Below, one piece after another: positions 1 through 11,585 of a DNA stretch of 64,000 nt. The first letter of the stretch is position 1. Each line of letters begins with the position of its first letter. Both the position numbers and the translations under genes were made by a program. The notes beneath the pieces were generated by a model. The model had not been told where the DNA came from. It made no database searches and was given only the letters and a program-made list of their open reading frames with translations. Source of the stretch: Trogon surrucura (lineage: Eukaryota; Chordata; Aves; Trogoniformes; Trogonidae); assembly GCA_020746105.1 (NCBI GenBank), contig CM036618.1, forward strand, positions 113,467,308 through 113,531,307, in the 5' to 3' direction.

Positions 1-3000
1 CACTACTTTTGTGTTGTAACGAGCAAGGAGCTCCTTGCCGGGAAGGGTTGTCTCTCCATCCACATTGGGAAAATGATTCCCAGCTATTAACTTCAGTTCC
101 AGAGCATCTCTGGTCCACCTGATTTTATCAAGACTTTGAAACACAACCACGCCCAAGACTTGCCAGTACACATATTCACCTTGAATCCCCGGGATGGATC
201 AAACATCAGCCATGCTAGTTCTGCTTGTGGGGATTTTTGCAGGTCAGGGATCAGACTCTGACTCTTGAAGAGACCGTGCCACAACAACTTTCTGAAGGCA
301 GCCTGCATTATGGACTGTGCCATCCCTCCCCAGCTGGTTGTGTCATTCATTCAAGAAAGAGAATTACCTCAAAGGACTTGTAAAGGTGCTAACATATGAT
401 TTTTAGCACTTGTAACCTTTGCTGGCTGCATTATGAGATGTGCCTGAGCTTCACTGTTGAGCTGTTCCAGATTACTCACCACAGCAACGCATGGGGCAAA
501 CCAAAAAGTTACAGTACCCTGGGGAAATACATTAGAAATAAAGCAAGTTTAGAAAGACTACATGAATACTGTCTGGAAGTAAAAAAAAAAAAAAAGACCT
601 AGATGGAGATTTTTGTCTATGATTTCAAAGACATTACAAACTTGCCAAACTTCTCTTTAATAATTCTGAGTATTTCATGCATCACAGACTTGAAACATCA
701 AGAGTTATCCCATCCTTTTAATTATTGTGTCTCTTGCTTTCAAGGAGACATTGCTATGGAAAAAAAAAATGAGAAAAGAAAGGGAAATAATGCATATCGT
801 TATGATAGGGAGAAAAAAATAATAGGTAATACTCAAAAGGCAAACAAGGTTATTGTGATCTCCAAGTCAGGAGAGGAATAATTTCAGCACCAAAAGAGTC
901 ATCATAAAAGCATTTTGTAGAAAGAGCAAAGACTGTGATACAAAAGTATATATAAAATCTGATTTGAGAAATTAATATATATAAATAGGAAGAGCAGCAA
1001 ATTCTGCACACATCCATCACGTACAGACAGATTTTTATTGTCATGCCTTTGTGTGTTTTAAATATTTGTGGAAAATAATTTAGCCATTGTTTCATATGGT
1101 CTGCTAAATAGGATATTTCAAATTAGAGCCCAGTGCCAAGTTGTTTGACAGTAATTTGTGAGAGAAGAAATTCTCTCTGTATTGACAACATCCTCACATG
1201 AGAAATAAACCAAGAAGGCATTTATGGAAAGCTATGTTACAGTTTTGATAATAATGCTAACAGGAGAGACACGTAGCTGGTTTGGGTGGTTTTTTTTATT
1301 CTTATGGACTACCTATTACCAACCTAGGGTTTTCTCTCCTCTCGTGCAATATTTTAGGTTAGTTGCTTGGTGCTTTGAGAGGTTTTTAGTTATTTGTTTT
1401 ATTTTGCAGACTCATCGTGAAAGCTGAGAGTACTGGAGAAATCAAGCTGAGCATGTGACATTCCTAGTTCAATGTGACTGGCCACTCAAACCATATCACC
1501 CAGTCCATCTCCTTTCAGTTTTGATCTAATAACTCTTATTAAAAAATAGGACTTTTCTTGGCTACATCTCCACAGACAGCCTTGAAACATGGAGGTTGAA
1601 ATATTGCATCTGGACAACAGATTTTTTGTCCAGACCTGACTTCTTTGTGTGTATGAAGACCATTCCAGGCAGCTGGGGATATTCTAGAGCTAAAAATTTG
1701 TTTCACTCTCTATCTTTGTTGAAAAGCATGATGAATATTCCCAAGGGCCTCTTGCGAGCAGCAGAGATCAGACAAATACCGAATTTTATAAGGTAAGTAC
1801 ATTTACAAGCCAGATATCTCCCTGCATGTGAGAATCAGAGACTATTTGCTTGCAGGTATTTAAAACCAGGAAAACATGAGCTGAAGATGTTTCTCCTCAG
1901 GACCCAAATCCTGACCACTTTTTTTACAATAATAATGTTCTCAAACGTGGAGGTAAGGCAACTTAAGGACCTTTCTGGAGCTGACTAGTCTGTCCTGAAC
2001 ACTTTTAAGTTTTATCACCGTGTTCAGACGTGAACTGTTTTCTACACCTTTGCTTAAAATATGTCCGTAATCCCATTGCACCGCCTCCCCTCTCCCACGG
2101 GTCTATGGCAAAGACAGGGACCCTGTCACAGCAGAGCACTGTGCTTTGGTCTGTCAAAGATCTGAGTCTGGAACAGCAGAGAATCACCCTCAGCTCTCTC
2201 AAGTCCCAGTACTTCACCTATTATTTTAAGAAAATCATCCCCAGAGGTATTAAATAACCACAAAGTGCTGCTGCAGCAGAGCTAAAGATTTACTAATAAT
2301 ATTAAACTAACACATCTCTTTGTTTTTTTTTTTTTTTTTGCAAGGCAGCATTGGCACAGAGCTCTGCTGTGAACCGTAAGTATATCTCAAGCTCTCATAA
2401 AAGTAAACCTAAGAACACTTCTGGTGCCAGACCCGATGTCAGCAGACATAGCCTGATGATGCCAATGGACACACAAAGCTTAACAAACTGAGAATTGGCC
2501 TTATCTTACCTGATGTTTTGAAAAACCTTTTCAGAGCTCCCCAGATGTTCAACCTGAATCTAGTGGCTCTCGGGTTGTGGAGAAAAAAGGTTGGGTTTTT
2601 TTTTAGCAAATTCCGAAAGTGGATCCAATTTGCAGAAAATGCCAAACTGGAAATTCATGTGCATGGTGCAAATAATGTCGGCACCTGGAAAGATACAAAT
2701 CACCGAGGATTTTCTCTGATGTAGCTGTCATCCATGGGAATTTCAGGTGTTTCTGTCAAGGAGACAGAATTCGTCACCTGTGATTTGTGAAGGAACGTGA
2801 CATTTCTTTGGTCTGTTTCACACCCTCCCTTACAAGTGGGCAGTTTTGCATCTGCCCAGCTCTGGGCAGCATTACCAGTCATTCAAAGAGAGGAATTGGA
2901 CAGAGCAGGTGAGGGATTGGGGGATCTCCAATGAAAAGGGGTCAGCACTTGCTGGGAAAAGTTAAAGGGAGAACACATATTTTCTTTGCTGCAAAGAGTG

Positions 3001-5786
3001 TAAGGTGGAAATGAAAAAGAGAAATTAGATCTATGAGTTTTGCAAGCTAGAAAACTCCTGGATAGGTCCTATATGAAAGAGGTTTTCAGGAGTTTTTGAA
3101 CAACATAGGAAGTACAGGAAACCCCAGCAACATTATATTCGTGTGCCATGATGTGAGCAAGCACCATTAAGTAGAGCACCATCATCACAGGGGCGAAACG
3201 AGATGGACAGAGCCCAGAAGATGAATGTAGAGATGTCCTCTTCCAGTAACCTCTCCTTTCTTCCAGGAGAGGAGAAGGCTGTTTATGAACCTGACCTGAG
3301 CCTTTCCCAGCAGTGCTAGAATTTGCTGAGACTTTCCTTGTTGAAGATGACTCCCAGGGTGAGAGAAACTGGCAGGAAAGACTCACTCCGCTCAGAGAAT
3401 CTAGAACAATCCTCAGTGATGCTGTGGGTGATCCAAGTAATACTGAACCTCCCAGGCTGCTGTCAGCATCAAGCAATGCAGGAAAAACAGGATACAGCAT
3501 TGAGCTACTACATAATTAGAGGATACAAATAAGCAACTATGGCTTTATAAAAAATAGATCTTGACATAGAAATGCTGTTTCTTCCTCATACAGGTGAAAC
3601 AGAAGGAAGGAACCACATATGAACTAAGAATATTTGTAAGCTGATGAACTGGCACATCTTAGAATGACTTGATGTTGGAAGGTCGTCAAGTAGGAACTTA
3701 GCTGATACCAGTCTGATGCTCAAGACACTTTTATATTCTCACTAAAGCTTTTTAAGTAACTGAAATTACTGCTGATGATGTTGGCCATGTTCTTGCTGGT
3801 GACATGATGATAAAGAACAAAAAAGGCAGGGAACAGATCTGCAACAATCTGTATGACGCAAAAGAATATGTCTTTGTAATGCATGGAAATGTTATTCCTT
3901 CAGGGAAAAGGAAGGTTTTTCTTGCCATCAGCAGAGCCCATGTATTGAAAGCCATAAGCTGGTTGAGGATGTGATGTCAGGCTGGATAAGCAGCTGAAGA
4001 GCTCATGGGACAAGGATGTGGTCTGTGAATTGTGTGTATCTTAAATATATATGATTTCTGCCTGACTTGATATACCTTGGCACTTCTGAGGCTTTTTTTC
4101 CCCTGAAGCAACCACTATCAGCCTCTATCAGAGTCACTGGCATGGATCAGTCAGATGGTGTTTCCACTACCTGGGGGAACAGCAAGATCTAGAAAACTTA
4201 TTTTATACAAATGTGTCCCCTCCAACGGGGACTCTGTTGCCTCACAGAGGCTGGTATGATCCCTTCAGCACTGTATTTTCTCCCCTCTACCCATCTGTCT
4301 ATATTCGTGGTATGTGACTGAATTAAGCATTTTTGTGCCTTTCATATCAAGGCAGCTTGGGACACAACATTGGAAAAGTTTTATGGGAGGGAAAATGACA
4401 TGACAACAGCTGCTGTATTTCCTTGGGAAAATGGGAAAATGGGGCAAAAATCTGATGTTGTGTGTTATATGTTTTGTTCTTGATAACATGCAATAAAATA
4501 TGATTTTTTTTTTTGTCTGATTGGTTTTTAGTCATGTTAGTGAGATCCTAGTGGTACAATATAAAAGAATTAAAAATAATTAAGGTAATTATAAACACTA
4601 TGTAATCTGACAAGGTTATGATATGCTTTTAAATGTTTGCCCGGTTATATTAGGATTTTAAAGTGAAGGTTTTTACAGGTGGGAAGGCAAAGAGAGAACA
4701 TTATCAAAATACCCTGGGAGGGATTAGGAGGTGGTAAGGAATGGAGGCATCCACGACAGCATGGCAGGTCTGAGAAGCATTTCCCAGGGTGCTCCATGGC
4801 TCCCCTCCTTCCAGATACTGACCTTAAAAATAGATCCAATTGAACACGTACTCATCTACTTCTGCTGCCTCAGGTGCATGCTTCAGCTCCTGCCAAAGCC
4901 CTTGCTTCCCAGCCACACATCCTCCTGCGGTCTAAGAGCAACGTGTCTGTGCATGCCAGGAACTATGTGTCAGGGCTCCTCTGCCATAGATACCTCTGCA
5001 GATTGATCTCTCTTGTTATGTCTGGCAGCTATTTAAATGAAAACCGCAAATGCATTCAGATGCTGCCTGCTGCAGCCAAGTGTTTTATGGCTTTACTTAA
5101 GGCTTGCAGTAAATTACTGTCCGCAGCAAGGGAGGTGCCAGTAAAAAAGAAATTCAATTTCCACGCAGGATGATTTCTCTTAGTATCTACATTTGTCCAT
5201 ACGCTTTCCAAAGGACAGAATCCCAGTGTCATTGCAGCTGTTGACATTCGCTTTGCAGAGTGTTTGAAGGTTCCACACAGTTCACTCACTATTCTGCTTC
5301 CAAGGACATGGAAACACTCCAAAAAAAGAGGGACCTTTAAAGACAAATTACTACAAACTGAAACCTCTGCTTTCTTGCTTGCCCAGCTTTGGCACTTTGA
5401 CAGTGGCATTTAGCCCAATGTGCTACTAAACTGACATTTTTCACAGCACTGTTCTCATTCAGTCATCTGCAGCAGCAGGAAGCAAAGCCTGCTGCTCTCT
5501 GAGGTCTTCCACATCCTAAAACTCCATTGCTAGGCACACATTTTGTACCCAGAAAAGCATTGTTGTGGAAGTCTTGTGTTGTTTTCCCCTTCATGCAATC
5601 TCCTTGGTTTCCCATGAAATGCTAGGAAGTGCTTGAGTACTTCTCTTGCCTGTCTGACTCCTCAGTCTTTGCTCATGGCTTGCCCCAAGCATGTCAGTAG
5701 CTAGTGATGGGTGAGTTTTGCTCTAGCCCAGATTCTCTAGGTAGAGCTGTGCATCTCAGAGAGTTACTCTACTCCTCCCATCACTA
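1..5786. other. Unique non-coding DNA, no gene seen
   Basis: The longest frame here is 143 codons on the minus strand (3069-3500). It has no recognisable motif and reads like chance. A run of 15 A lies at 581-595 and a run of 17 T at 2323-2339. I saw no clear transposon, exon or RNA gene. Confidence 0.6.
2323..2339. repeat. Homopolymer (T)17
   Basis: An uninterrupted run of 17 T in unique DNA. No retrocopy is recognisable beside it, so it is best read as a simple repeat. Confidence 0.85.
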
Positions 5787-5867
5787 TCATAGAATCATAG
5801 AATGTTAGGGATTGGAAGGGACCTCGAAAGATCATCAAGTCCAATCCCCCTGCCAGAGCAGGAATGC
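5787..5867 (-). other. CR1 3' UTR with stem and terminal octamers
   Basis: The 3' UTR between the ORF2 stop and the element end. It can form a 9-bp stem (5808-5816 with 5840-5848) followed by two ATTCTATG-type octamers at 5787-5804. In CR1 this end is what the reverse transcriptase recognises to start copying. The matching end of the other long copy is at 63057-63138. Confidence 0.8.
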
Positions 5868-7619
5868 CTAGACTATGCCACACAGGAACGTGTCCAGGCA
5901 GGTCTTGAATGTCTCCAGAGAAGGAGACTCCACAGCCTCTCTGGGCAGCCTGTTCCAGTGTTCCGTCACCCTCACTGAGAAGAAGTTTCTTCTCGAGTTT
6001 AAGCGGAACCTCTTATGTTCCAGTTTCAGCCCATTACCCCTTGTCCTATCAGTGGTTGTCACCGAGAAGAGCCTGGCTCCATCCTCGTGACACTCACCCT
6101 TGATATATTTGTAAACATTAATGAGGTCACCCCTCAGCCTCCTCTTCTCCAAACTAAAGAGCCCCAGCTCCTTCAGTCTTTTCTCATAAGGGAGATGCTC
6201 CACTCCCTTAATCATCCTAGTTGCCCTGTGCTGGACTCTCTCCAGCAGTTCCCTGTCTTTCTTGAACTGAGGGGCCCAGAACTGGACACAGTATTCCAGA
6301 TGGGGTCTCACCAGGGCAGAGTAGAGGGGAAGGAGAACCTCTCTCGACCTACTAACCACCCCCCTTCTAATACACCCCAGGATGCCATTGGCCTTCCTGG
6401 CCACAAGGGCACACTGCTGGCTCATGGTCATCCTGCTGTCCACCAAGACTCCCAGGTCCCTTTCCCCTGTGCTACTCTCTAATAAGTCATTCCCCAACTT
6501 ATACTGGAACCTGGGGTTGTTCCTACCCAGATGCAAGACCCTACATTTACCCTTGTTGTATTTCATTAAATTTTTCCCCATCCAACGCTCCAGCCTGTCC
6601 AGGTCTCGCTGGATGGCAGCACAGCCTTCTGGTGTGTTAGCCACTCCTCCCAGCTTGGTGTCATCAGCAAACTTGCTGATAGTACTCTCTAGTCCCTCAT
6701 CCAAGTCATCGATGAATATATTGAATAATACTGGTCCCAGTACCGACCCTTGAGGCACTCCACTGGATACAGGTCTCCAAACAGACTCCGCCCCATTGAC
6801 CACAACTCTTTGGCTTCTTCCCCTTAGCCAGTTCGCAGTCCACCTCACTACCCGAGAGTCTAGACCACACTTCCTCAGTTTAGCAGCAAGGATGCTGTGG
6901 GAGACTGTGTCAAATGCTTTACTGAAGTCAAGGTAGACCACATCCACCGCTCTGCCATCATCTATCCACCTTGTTATATCCTCATAAAAGGCTATGAGGT
7001 TAGTCAAGCACGACTTCCCTTTGGTGAAGCCATGTTGACTGTCTCTAATGACCCTCTTATCCCTGATATGCCTTGAGATGGCACCAAGGATAAGTCGTTC
7101 CATCACTTTCCCAGGGATGGAGGTGAGGCTGACCGGTGTATAGTTACCCAGGTCCTCCTTCTTGCCCTTTTTGAAGACTGGAGTGACATTTGCTTCCCTC
7201 CAGTCCTCAGGCACCTCTCCCGTCTCCCAAGACTTGGCAAAGATGATGGAGAGTGGTCTAGCAATGACATCAGCCAGCTCCCTCAGCACCCGTGGATGCA
7301 TCCCGTCTGGACCCATGGATTTATGGATGTCCAGATTGCTTAATTGGTCCCTAACCCAGTCCTCATTGACTAAAGCAAACTCCTCCACTGCCCTGACTTC
7401 CTCTGGGGCCTCAGGGGAACGGGGCTCCTCAGAACAGCCTCCATCAGAATAGACAGAGACAAAGAAGGCATTCAGTAACTCTGCCTTCTCTGTATCATGT
7501 GTCACCAAGGCACCCACCTCATTCGTCAGTGGGCCTACATTGCCTCTGGTGTTAGTTTTATCTGCCACATATTTGAAAAAGCTCTTCCTGTTGTCCTTGA
7601 CCCCTCTCGCCAGGTTCAA
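5868..7619 (-). CDS. CR1 ORF2 C-terminal part: reverse transcriptase, 583 codons open
   Basis: LINE reverse transcriptase half of ORF2. Visible motifs: GPDGMHP (about 103-109), the fingers segment that normally reads NYRPVSL but here has T at 161, DFSKAFD with catalytic D231, [10 protein letters not shown] (287-296), the catalytic FADD (317-320), then the thumb and C-terminal conserved [15 protein letters not shown] (about 554-568). The ATG at 7619 is simply the first one after the upstream nonsense codon; the true frame continues upstream. Compared by eye with the copy at 61305-63056, about 22 of 583 residues differ. R-to-T at 161 changes a normally conserved residue and may reduce activity. 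There is no stop or frameshift. Confidence 0.92.
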   Translation of the reverse strand: MNLARGVKDNRKSFFKYVADKTNTRGNVGPLTNEVGALVTHDTEKAELLNAFFVSVYSDGGCSEEPRSPEAPEEVRAVEEFALVNEDWVRDQLSNLDIHKSMGPDGMHPRVLRELADVIARPLSIIFAKSWETGEVPEDWREANVTPVFKKGKKEDLGNYTPVSLTSIPGKVMERLILGAISRHIRDKRVIRDSQHGFTKGKSCLTNLIAFYEDITRWIDDGRAVDVVYLDFSKAFDTVSHSILAAKLRKCGLDSRVVRWTANWLRGRSQRVVVNGAESVWRPVSSGVPQGSVLGPVLFNIFIDDLDEGLESTISKFADDTKLGGVANTPEGCAAIQRDLDRLERWMGKNLMKYNKGKCRVLHLGRNNPRFQYKLGNDLLESSTGERDLGVLVDSRMTMSQQCALVARKANGILGCIRRGVVSRSREVLLPLYSALVRPHLEYCVQFWAPQFKKDRELLERVQHRATRMIKGVEHLPYEKRLKELGLFSLEKRRLRGDLINVYKYIKGECHEDGARLFSVTTTDRTRGNGLKLEHKRFRLNSRRNFFSVRVTEHWNRLPREAVESPSLETFKTCLDTFLCGIV

Positions 7620-7661
7620 TTCAAGGGAGGCCTTTGCTTTCCTAGTTGCCTCCCTACACCC

Positions 7662-8753
7662 TCAGACAACAGCCTTATATTCTTCCCAAGTGGCCAGCCC
7701 TGCCTTCCAAGATCTGTAAATTCTCCTCTTGCCCTTGAGCTTACCCAGCAGATCCCTGTTTAGCCACGCAGGTCTCCTGGCTCCCTTCCTTGACTTCCTA
7801 CGTGTCGGGATGCTCTGATCTTGAGCACGGTAGAAGCAGTCCCTGAACGCTAACCAACTATCTTGGGCCCCTTTACCTTCAAACAGCCTTGCCCATGGGA
7901 TTTTCTTGAGTAATTGCTTGAAAAATCCAAAGTTTGCCTTGGCAAAGTCCAGGGTTGCAATTCTGCTTGCTATTTTGTTTCTGCTACAGGAGATCCTGAA
8001 CTCCACCATTTCATGGTCACTGCAGCCAAGGCAGCCCTCAACCTTTACTGCTTCAACCAGATCCTCCTTGTTAGCGAGGATGAGGTCCAGCAGTGCTCCT
8101 CTCCTAGTCGGCTCCTCCACCATTTGCAACAGAAAATTATCATCGATGCACTGGAGGAACCTCCTGGACTGTGGCTGGCTGGCTGAGTTGTCCTTCCAGC
8201 AAATATCAGGGAAGTTAAAATCCCCCACGACAACCAGGACCTGTGATTGTGAGACCGCTCTCAGCTGCCTGTAGAAGGCCTCATCAACTTCCTCACCCTG
8301 ATCTGGTGGCCTGTAATAGACACACACAACAGTATCTCTCCTGCCAGCCTGCCCCTTAATTCTAACCCATACACTCTCAACTTGCTCCTCATCCATGCCT
8401 GGATGGTATTCAAGACATTGTAGTTGCTCTTTCACGTAAAGAGCGACTCCACCACCTCGCCTGGCTGGCCTGTCTTTCCTGAAAAGGACATAGCCACCCA
8501 TGACCACATTCCAGTCATGTGAGCTGTCCCACCATGTCTCTGTAATTGCCACCAGATCATAATCTCCTGCCCGAACCCAGGTTTCTAGCTCCTCCTGCTT
8601 ATTCCCCATGCTGTGTGCATTGGTGTATAAGCATTTCAGGGAGCAAGCTGAGCACACTGATCTCACCCTAGGGGGATGGAAGGCCACCCGGTCCTCATAA
8701 TTTCTAGAGCACTGCCCCGCTGCAATCCCAGCTATAACCCCATCCCCCTTCAT
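7662..8753 (-). CDS. CR1 ORF2 N-terminal part: APE-type endonuclease domain
   Basis: A frame of 363 residues matching the exonuclease-endonuclease-phosphatase fold that LINEs use to nick target DNA. Visible motifs in order: TNA (N45), TETW (E72), YYRPP (about 146-150), GDFN (D178, N180), a LLDL segment (D223) and SDH (245-247). All expected catalytic positions look present. A basic linker (about 318-350, rich in K and R) leads towards the reverse transcriptase. The ATG at 8753 is chosen because it follows the ORF1 stop by two bases and an in-frame TGA lies a little upstream. The frame ends at the TGA at 7664-7662, which I regard as a nonsense mutation and not the natural end. Confidence 0.9.
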   Translation of the reverse strand: MKGDGVIAGIAAGQCSRNYEDRVAFHPPRVRSVCSACSLKCLYTNAHSMGNKQEELETWVRAGDYDLVAITETWWDSSHDWNVVMGGYVLFRKDRPARRGGGVALYVKEQLQCLEYHPGMDEEQVESVWVRIKGQAGRRDTVVCVYYRPPDQGEEVDEAFYRQLRAVSQSQVLVVVGDFNFPDICWKDNSASQPQSRRFLQCIDDNFLLQMVEEPTRRGALLDLILANKEDLVEAVKVEGCLGCSDHEMVEFRISCSRNKIASRIATLDFAKANFGFFKQLLKKIPWARLFEGKGAQDSWLAFRDCFYRAQDQSIPTRRKSRKGARRPAWLNRDLLGKLKGKRRIYRSWKAGLATWEEYKAVV

Positions 8754-8755
8754 AT

Positions 8756-8920
8756 CTAGTTTAAAGAACGCTCTATGAGTCCCGCCAGCTCATGACCAAG
8801 GATCCTTTTTTCCCTTTGTGTCATTTGAACCCCAGCTTGTTTCAGTAGTAGATCAGGTGCCCTGGTTAAAAAACCCAAAGCTATGCTCTGCACCATCACA
8901 TTTTCCCTACCTGAAAACCA
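8756..8920 (-). pseudogene. CR1 ORF1 C-terminal remnant
   Basis: On the minus strand 54 codons stay open and end at TAG (8758-8756), two bases before the ORF2 ATG. The deduced tail ends GHELAGLIERSLN, and the arrangement of one frame ending just before the next fits CR1 ORF1, whose product is an RNA-binding chaperone-type protein. Just upstream the frame meets a stop, while a neighbouring frame (about 8921-8945) stays open with plausible sequence. A small indel in ORF1 is therefore likely. The assignment rests on position and on general resemblance to CR1 ORF1 ends, not on an alignment. Confidence 0.6.
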
Positions 8921-8960
8921 CTAGCAGTTGAATCCTCAGGTCTATCATTCCAGTGAATTC

Positions 8961-10170
8961 GTGACTAAAAGGTTAGTCTCTGAGATGTTTCCAAATCAAG
9001 GAGAAAGGGATCGAGTCAGTGAGAGGACATTCAGACACGCTGCTCTCTGGACGTATCCCTTGGTTGTAGCATCCTTTGAAATGTCTTATTCTCCTACAGC
9101 AAACTGGAAAAACCAGCACTGAAGTGACGGCTGTTCACCAAAGGAATAAACAACACCCTGTGCAGAGCTTGTCTCCATGTTAGGGCCAGCTGCCTTCTCC
9201 TGGCAAGTCACATTGTGCTTTAGCCCCACCTGCAATCCACCTGCAGTTACTTCTTCTGTGGCATCACCACGAAGTGACAGGGTGTAAGTCATCACTGTTA
9301 ACACCTAAACATGATACATCTGATCTAAACCAACCTTCTAGGTTTCCCCAGAGTCCAGCTAAGAGAAAAAGGTGCACCCAAAGAGTGTTCAGCCTAGTTT
9401 TGCGCATATTTTTTATCTTCTTTTTTTCTTTTTTAAGGATGTTCTTTAACAAGGATGCAAATTTTACCATGGATAACACTCACTGTGAGGGACGGGAGTG
9501 TGAGAGGGAAAGAGTCACCTCCTAAGTTTCCAGGATATGGGCACAACTTATACTGAACAGGAAATTCTGGTGTGTCTGGCATAAGACAAAATGGATGGGC
9601 TGGGAGTAGGGTTGGAGAATTTCTGTATTAGACCCTCCTTTACTGCTCGAGCTATAGATTACAGTTTTTTCTCCACCTCCGTCACAAGAAGAGAAAGTAA
9701 AATCTCTCTAGCTGCTCTTTCCCTGGGTGTGGAAGTTGAGCATATTTTCATAGCAGCTGTTTTAGATGTTTGCATCTACTACAGCAGAGATATTAGTCCT
9801 AGAACAGAAGTGGACCCTAAAGGAGAGAACGTGAGCACCTGCCTCCTTCAGGATGCCCGTGAGTCAGTGTGCAGATCAACCAGGAAAGGCATTACTATTT
9901 TCTTCCTCATCACAAGCACCAGTGATGCAGATAGCACAGCTCGCTTGCTGAAGGAACGAGTGAGGAAAACTATGCCGTAGGTCCAATATCAACAGCAACC
10001 TCATTCCCTTCAGCACCAAAACCTGCTGCCTGGGCACAAATTCCCTGCACTAGATCTGCAGAAGCTGTGGAGGACCCCATGCTCCACGAAACAGCCAATA
10101 GCTCTTTCTTGTTGTACAAGTGCACATGAGGGTGGACGTGCAAGTTGCAGCCTGGGGTTCACTGTCCAAA
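8961..10170. other. Unique non-coding DNA between CR1 copies
   Basis: No gene or further element recognised. The longest frame is 129 codons (9591-9980, plus) without a known motif. The low-coordinate end could still hide the degraded 5' end of the neighbouring CR1. Confidence 0.5.
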
Positions 10171-10745
10171 ATCACACAGAATCACAGAACCACAGAATCA
10201 CAGAATCACAGAATGTCAGGGGTTGGAAGGGACCTCAGAAGATCATCTAGTCCAGTCCTCCTGTCAGAGCAGGATCACCTACAGTAGATTGCACAGGAAC
10301 GCGTCCAGGCGAGTTTTGAACGTCTCCAGAGAAGGAGACTCCACAACCTCCCTGGGCAGCCTGTGCCAGGGCTCTGTCACCCTCACAGTGAAAAAGTTTC
10401 TCCTCATATTTTTGTGGAACCTCTTATAGTCCAGCTTTTATCCATTGCCCCTTGTCCTGTCATTGGACATCACTGAGAAGAGCCTGGCTCCGTCCTCCTG
10501 ACACTCCCCCTTGACATATTTATAAACATTAACAAGGTCACCCCTCAGCCTCCTCTTCTCCAGGCTAAAGAGACCCAGCTCCTTCAGCCTTTCCTCATAA
10601 GGGAGATGTTCCACTCTCTTCATCAGCTTTGTGGCTCTGCGTTGGAATTTCTCAAGCAGTTCCCTGTCTCTCTTGAGCTGAGGGGCCCAGAACTAGACAC
10701 AATATTCCAGATGTGGCCTCACCAGGGCAGAGTAGAGGGGGAAAA
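10171..10745 (-). mobile_element. 5'-truncated CR1 fragment with expanded octamers
   Basis: Minus-strand CR1 3' end. It starts with about five ATTCTGTG-type octamers (10171-10214), more than the other copies, then the 3' UTR and the C-terminal part of the reverse transcriptase. The stretch around 10438-10623 still reads in frame ([20 protein letters not shown]). Homology stops near 10745 in the segment that encodes the [13 protein letters not shown] region. The outer pairs of the 3' UTR stem are partly lost. Confidence 0.93.
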
Positions 10746-11585
10746 GCGCTTGGTGCTTAACAAAACCTCGCAAAGAGACAGAGGAGGAGAGCCTGAGTAA
10801 AGGAAATAAAACTGGAGCTGGTGGGAGACTGCAGCCTTTCAGCTATAAGCCCCAGACTAAGCCAGCTTTGTCTGAAATTGATCTCAGCAGCTGGTTTCTA
10901 CCAGAGGGTTAGCTGTGAAGGGTGTTGCTTGTCAGCTGTCACCACTGTTTCGCTGTTCTCTTTGCCTTAAATGAGAGCTGAATGTGGCAGGCAGCTCAGG
11001 GAAGGAAAGAAGAGCCTGGTTTATTTATTCCACAGTTGCCAGCCCCATGGCTGAAGGCCCTCCCTGAGTAACAAGATTAGCAGTTTCAGGTCACTGCCAC
11101 CGTCACAAGCATCTGCTCTGACTAATAGCATAATGGTGTGGCCCTTTTAACTCCGGGTTCGCTCGGAGCTCTGAAGCTTTTTGTATTCACTCTGTTACAA
11201 GTCATATCGTTTGCAGCAACTGTCAGAGGAAATGATGCTGAGATGTTCACCTAACCAGCCTGTGGGCTGGACCATGCTCAATCTGCCATTGCCTTGCAGA
11301 GTCCATAGTCCTTACACACCCCTCCAGCAGCCTCCACCCTGGTAAGCGCCAAAGCCAAAACACTGTGCAGTGTTGATTCAGCTCCTTTAAAATGCTTTTT
11401 GTCTGAGGAATGATCTCCATCAGCTTGGAGGCTTGGTTGCTGAGAGAGCTTTCTCAAAACTTGCTGGGGAGTTAGATTCCTCGTTTACACCACTTTGCGG
11501 CCAGCTCTTTCCCCAGCGCCCTGCTGGTGGCTCCCTCCGTTTCTTGGGGATGCTCATGTCAGAGATGCTCATGGCAGAGATGGAT
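10746..11585. other. Unique non-coding DNA
   Basis: No gene recognised. The only structure noted is a short 15-bp tandem duplication at 11549-11578. Confidence 0.5.
11549..11578. repeat. 15-bp tandem duplication, two copies
   Basis: Two adjacent 15-bp units (GATGCTCATGTCAGA and GATGCTCATGGCAGA) differing at one base, just upstream of the CR1 piece at 11586. Probably replication slippage. Confidence 0.85.

Larger units (their letters stand above)
5868..8753 (-). pseudogene. CR1 ORF2 (endonuclease-reverse transcriptase), split by one TGA
   Basis: The two open frames 8753-7662 and 7619-5868 are in the same phase, so together they form one ORF2 of 962 codons counting the internal and final stops, a normal length for CR1. 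The only interruption is TGA at 7664-7662. The copy at 61190-63138 has CGA at the matching place (61260-61262), so the stop is most simply a C-to-T change at a CpG. No frameshift is needed anywhere in the 2.9 kb. The intact protein would nick target DNA and reverse-transcribe the element RNA there. As it stands the gene yields an endonuclease-only fragment unless the stop is read through. Automated gene builds often label such frames as jockey-like RNA-directed DNA polymerase. Confidence 0.92.
5787..8960 (-). mobile_element. Long CR1 LINE with ORF1 tail, EN and RT
   Basis: A CR1-group non-LTR retrotransposon read on the minus strand. The 3' end, at the low coordinate, is two terminal ATTCTATG-type octamers. 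Reading inward there is a short 3' UTR, the reverse transcriptase frame, the endonuclease frame and the last 54 codons of ORF1. At over 3.1 kb it is far longer than the usual bird CR1 copy, which is a few hundred bases of 3' end. The 5' border is uncertain: homology is firm to about 8920, and one shifted frame suggests continuation to at least 8940. I saw no target-site duplication, as is common for CR1. It is closely related to the copy at 61190-63138. Confidence 0.95.

Noticed and set aside
3069-3500. 143-codon minus frame with a hydrophobic C-terminal stretch
   Set aside because: No family motif, no plausible splice structure and no second supporting exon; the length is within chance for 64 kb.
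3660-3705. TTGGAAGGTCGTCAAGT, recalling the CR1 3' UTR
   Set aside because: The match is too short and the neighbouring sequence does not continue the homology.
6382-7452. Several plus-strand frames of 90-155 codons (5875-8274) opposite the first long CR1, repeated in mirror form opposite the second (61472-63049)
   Set aside because: They are antisense shadows of the CR1 ORF2. They look conserved between the two loci only because the element is shared.
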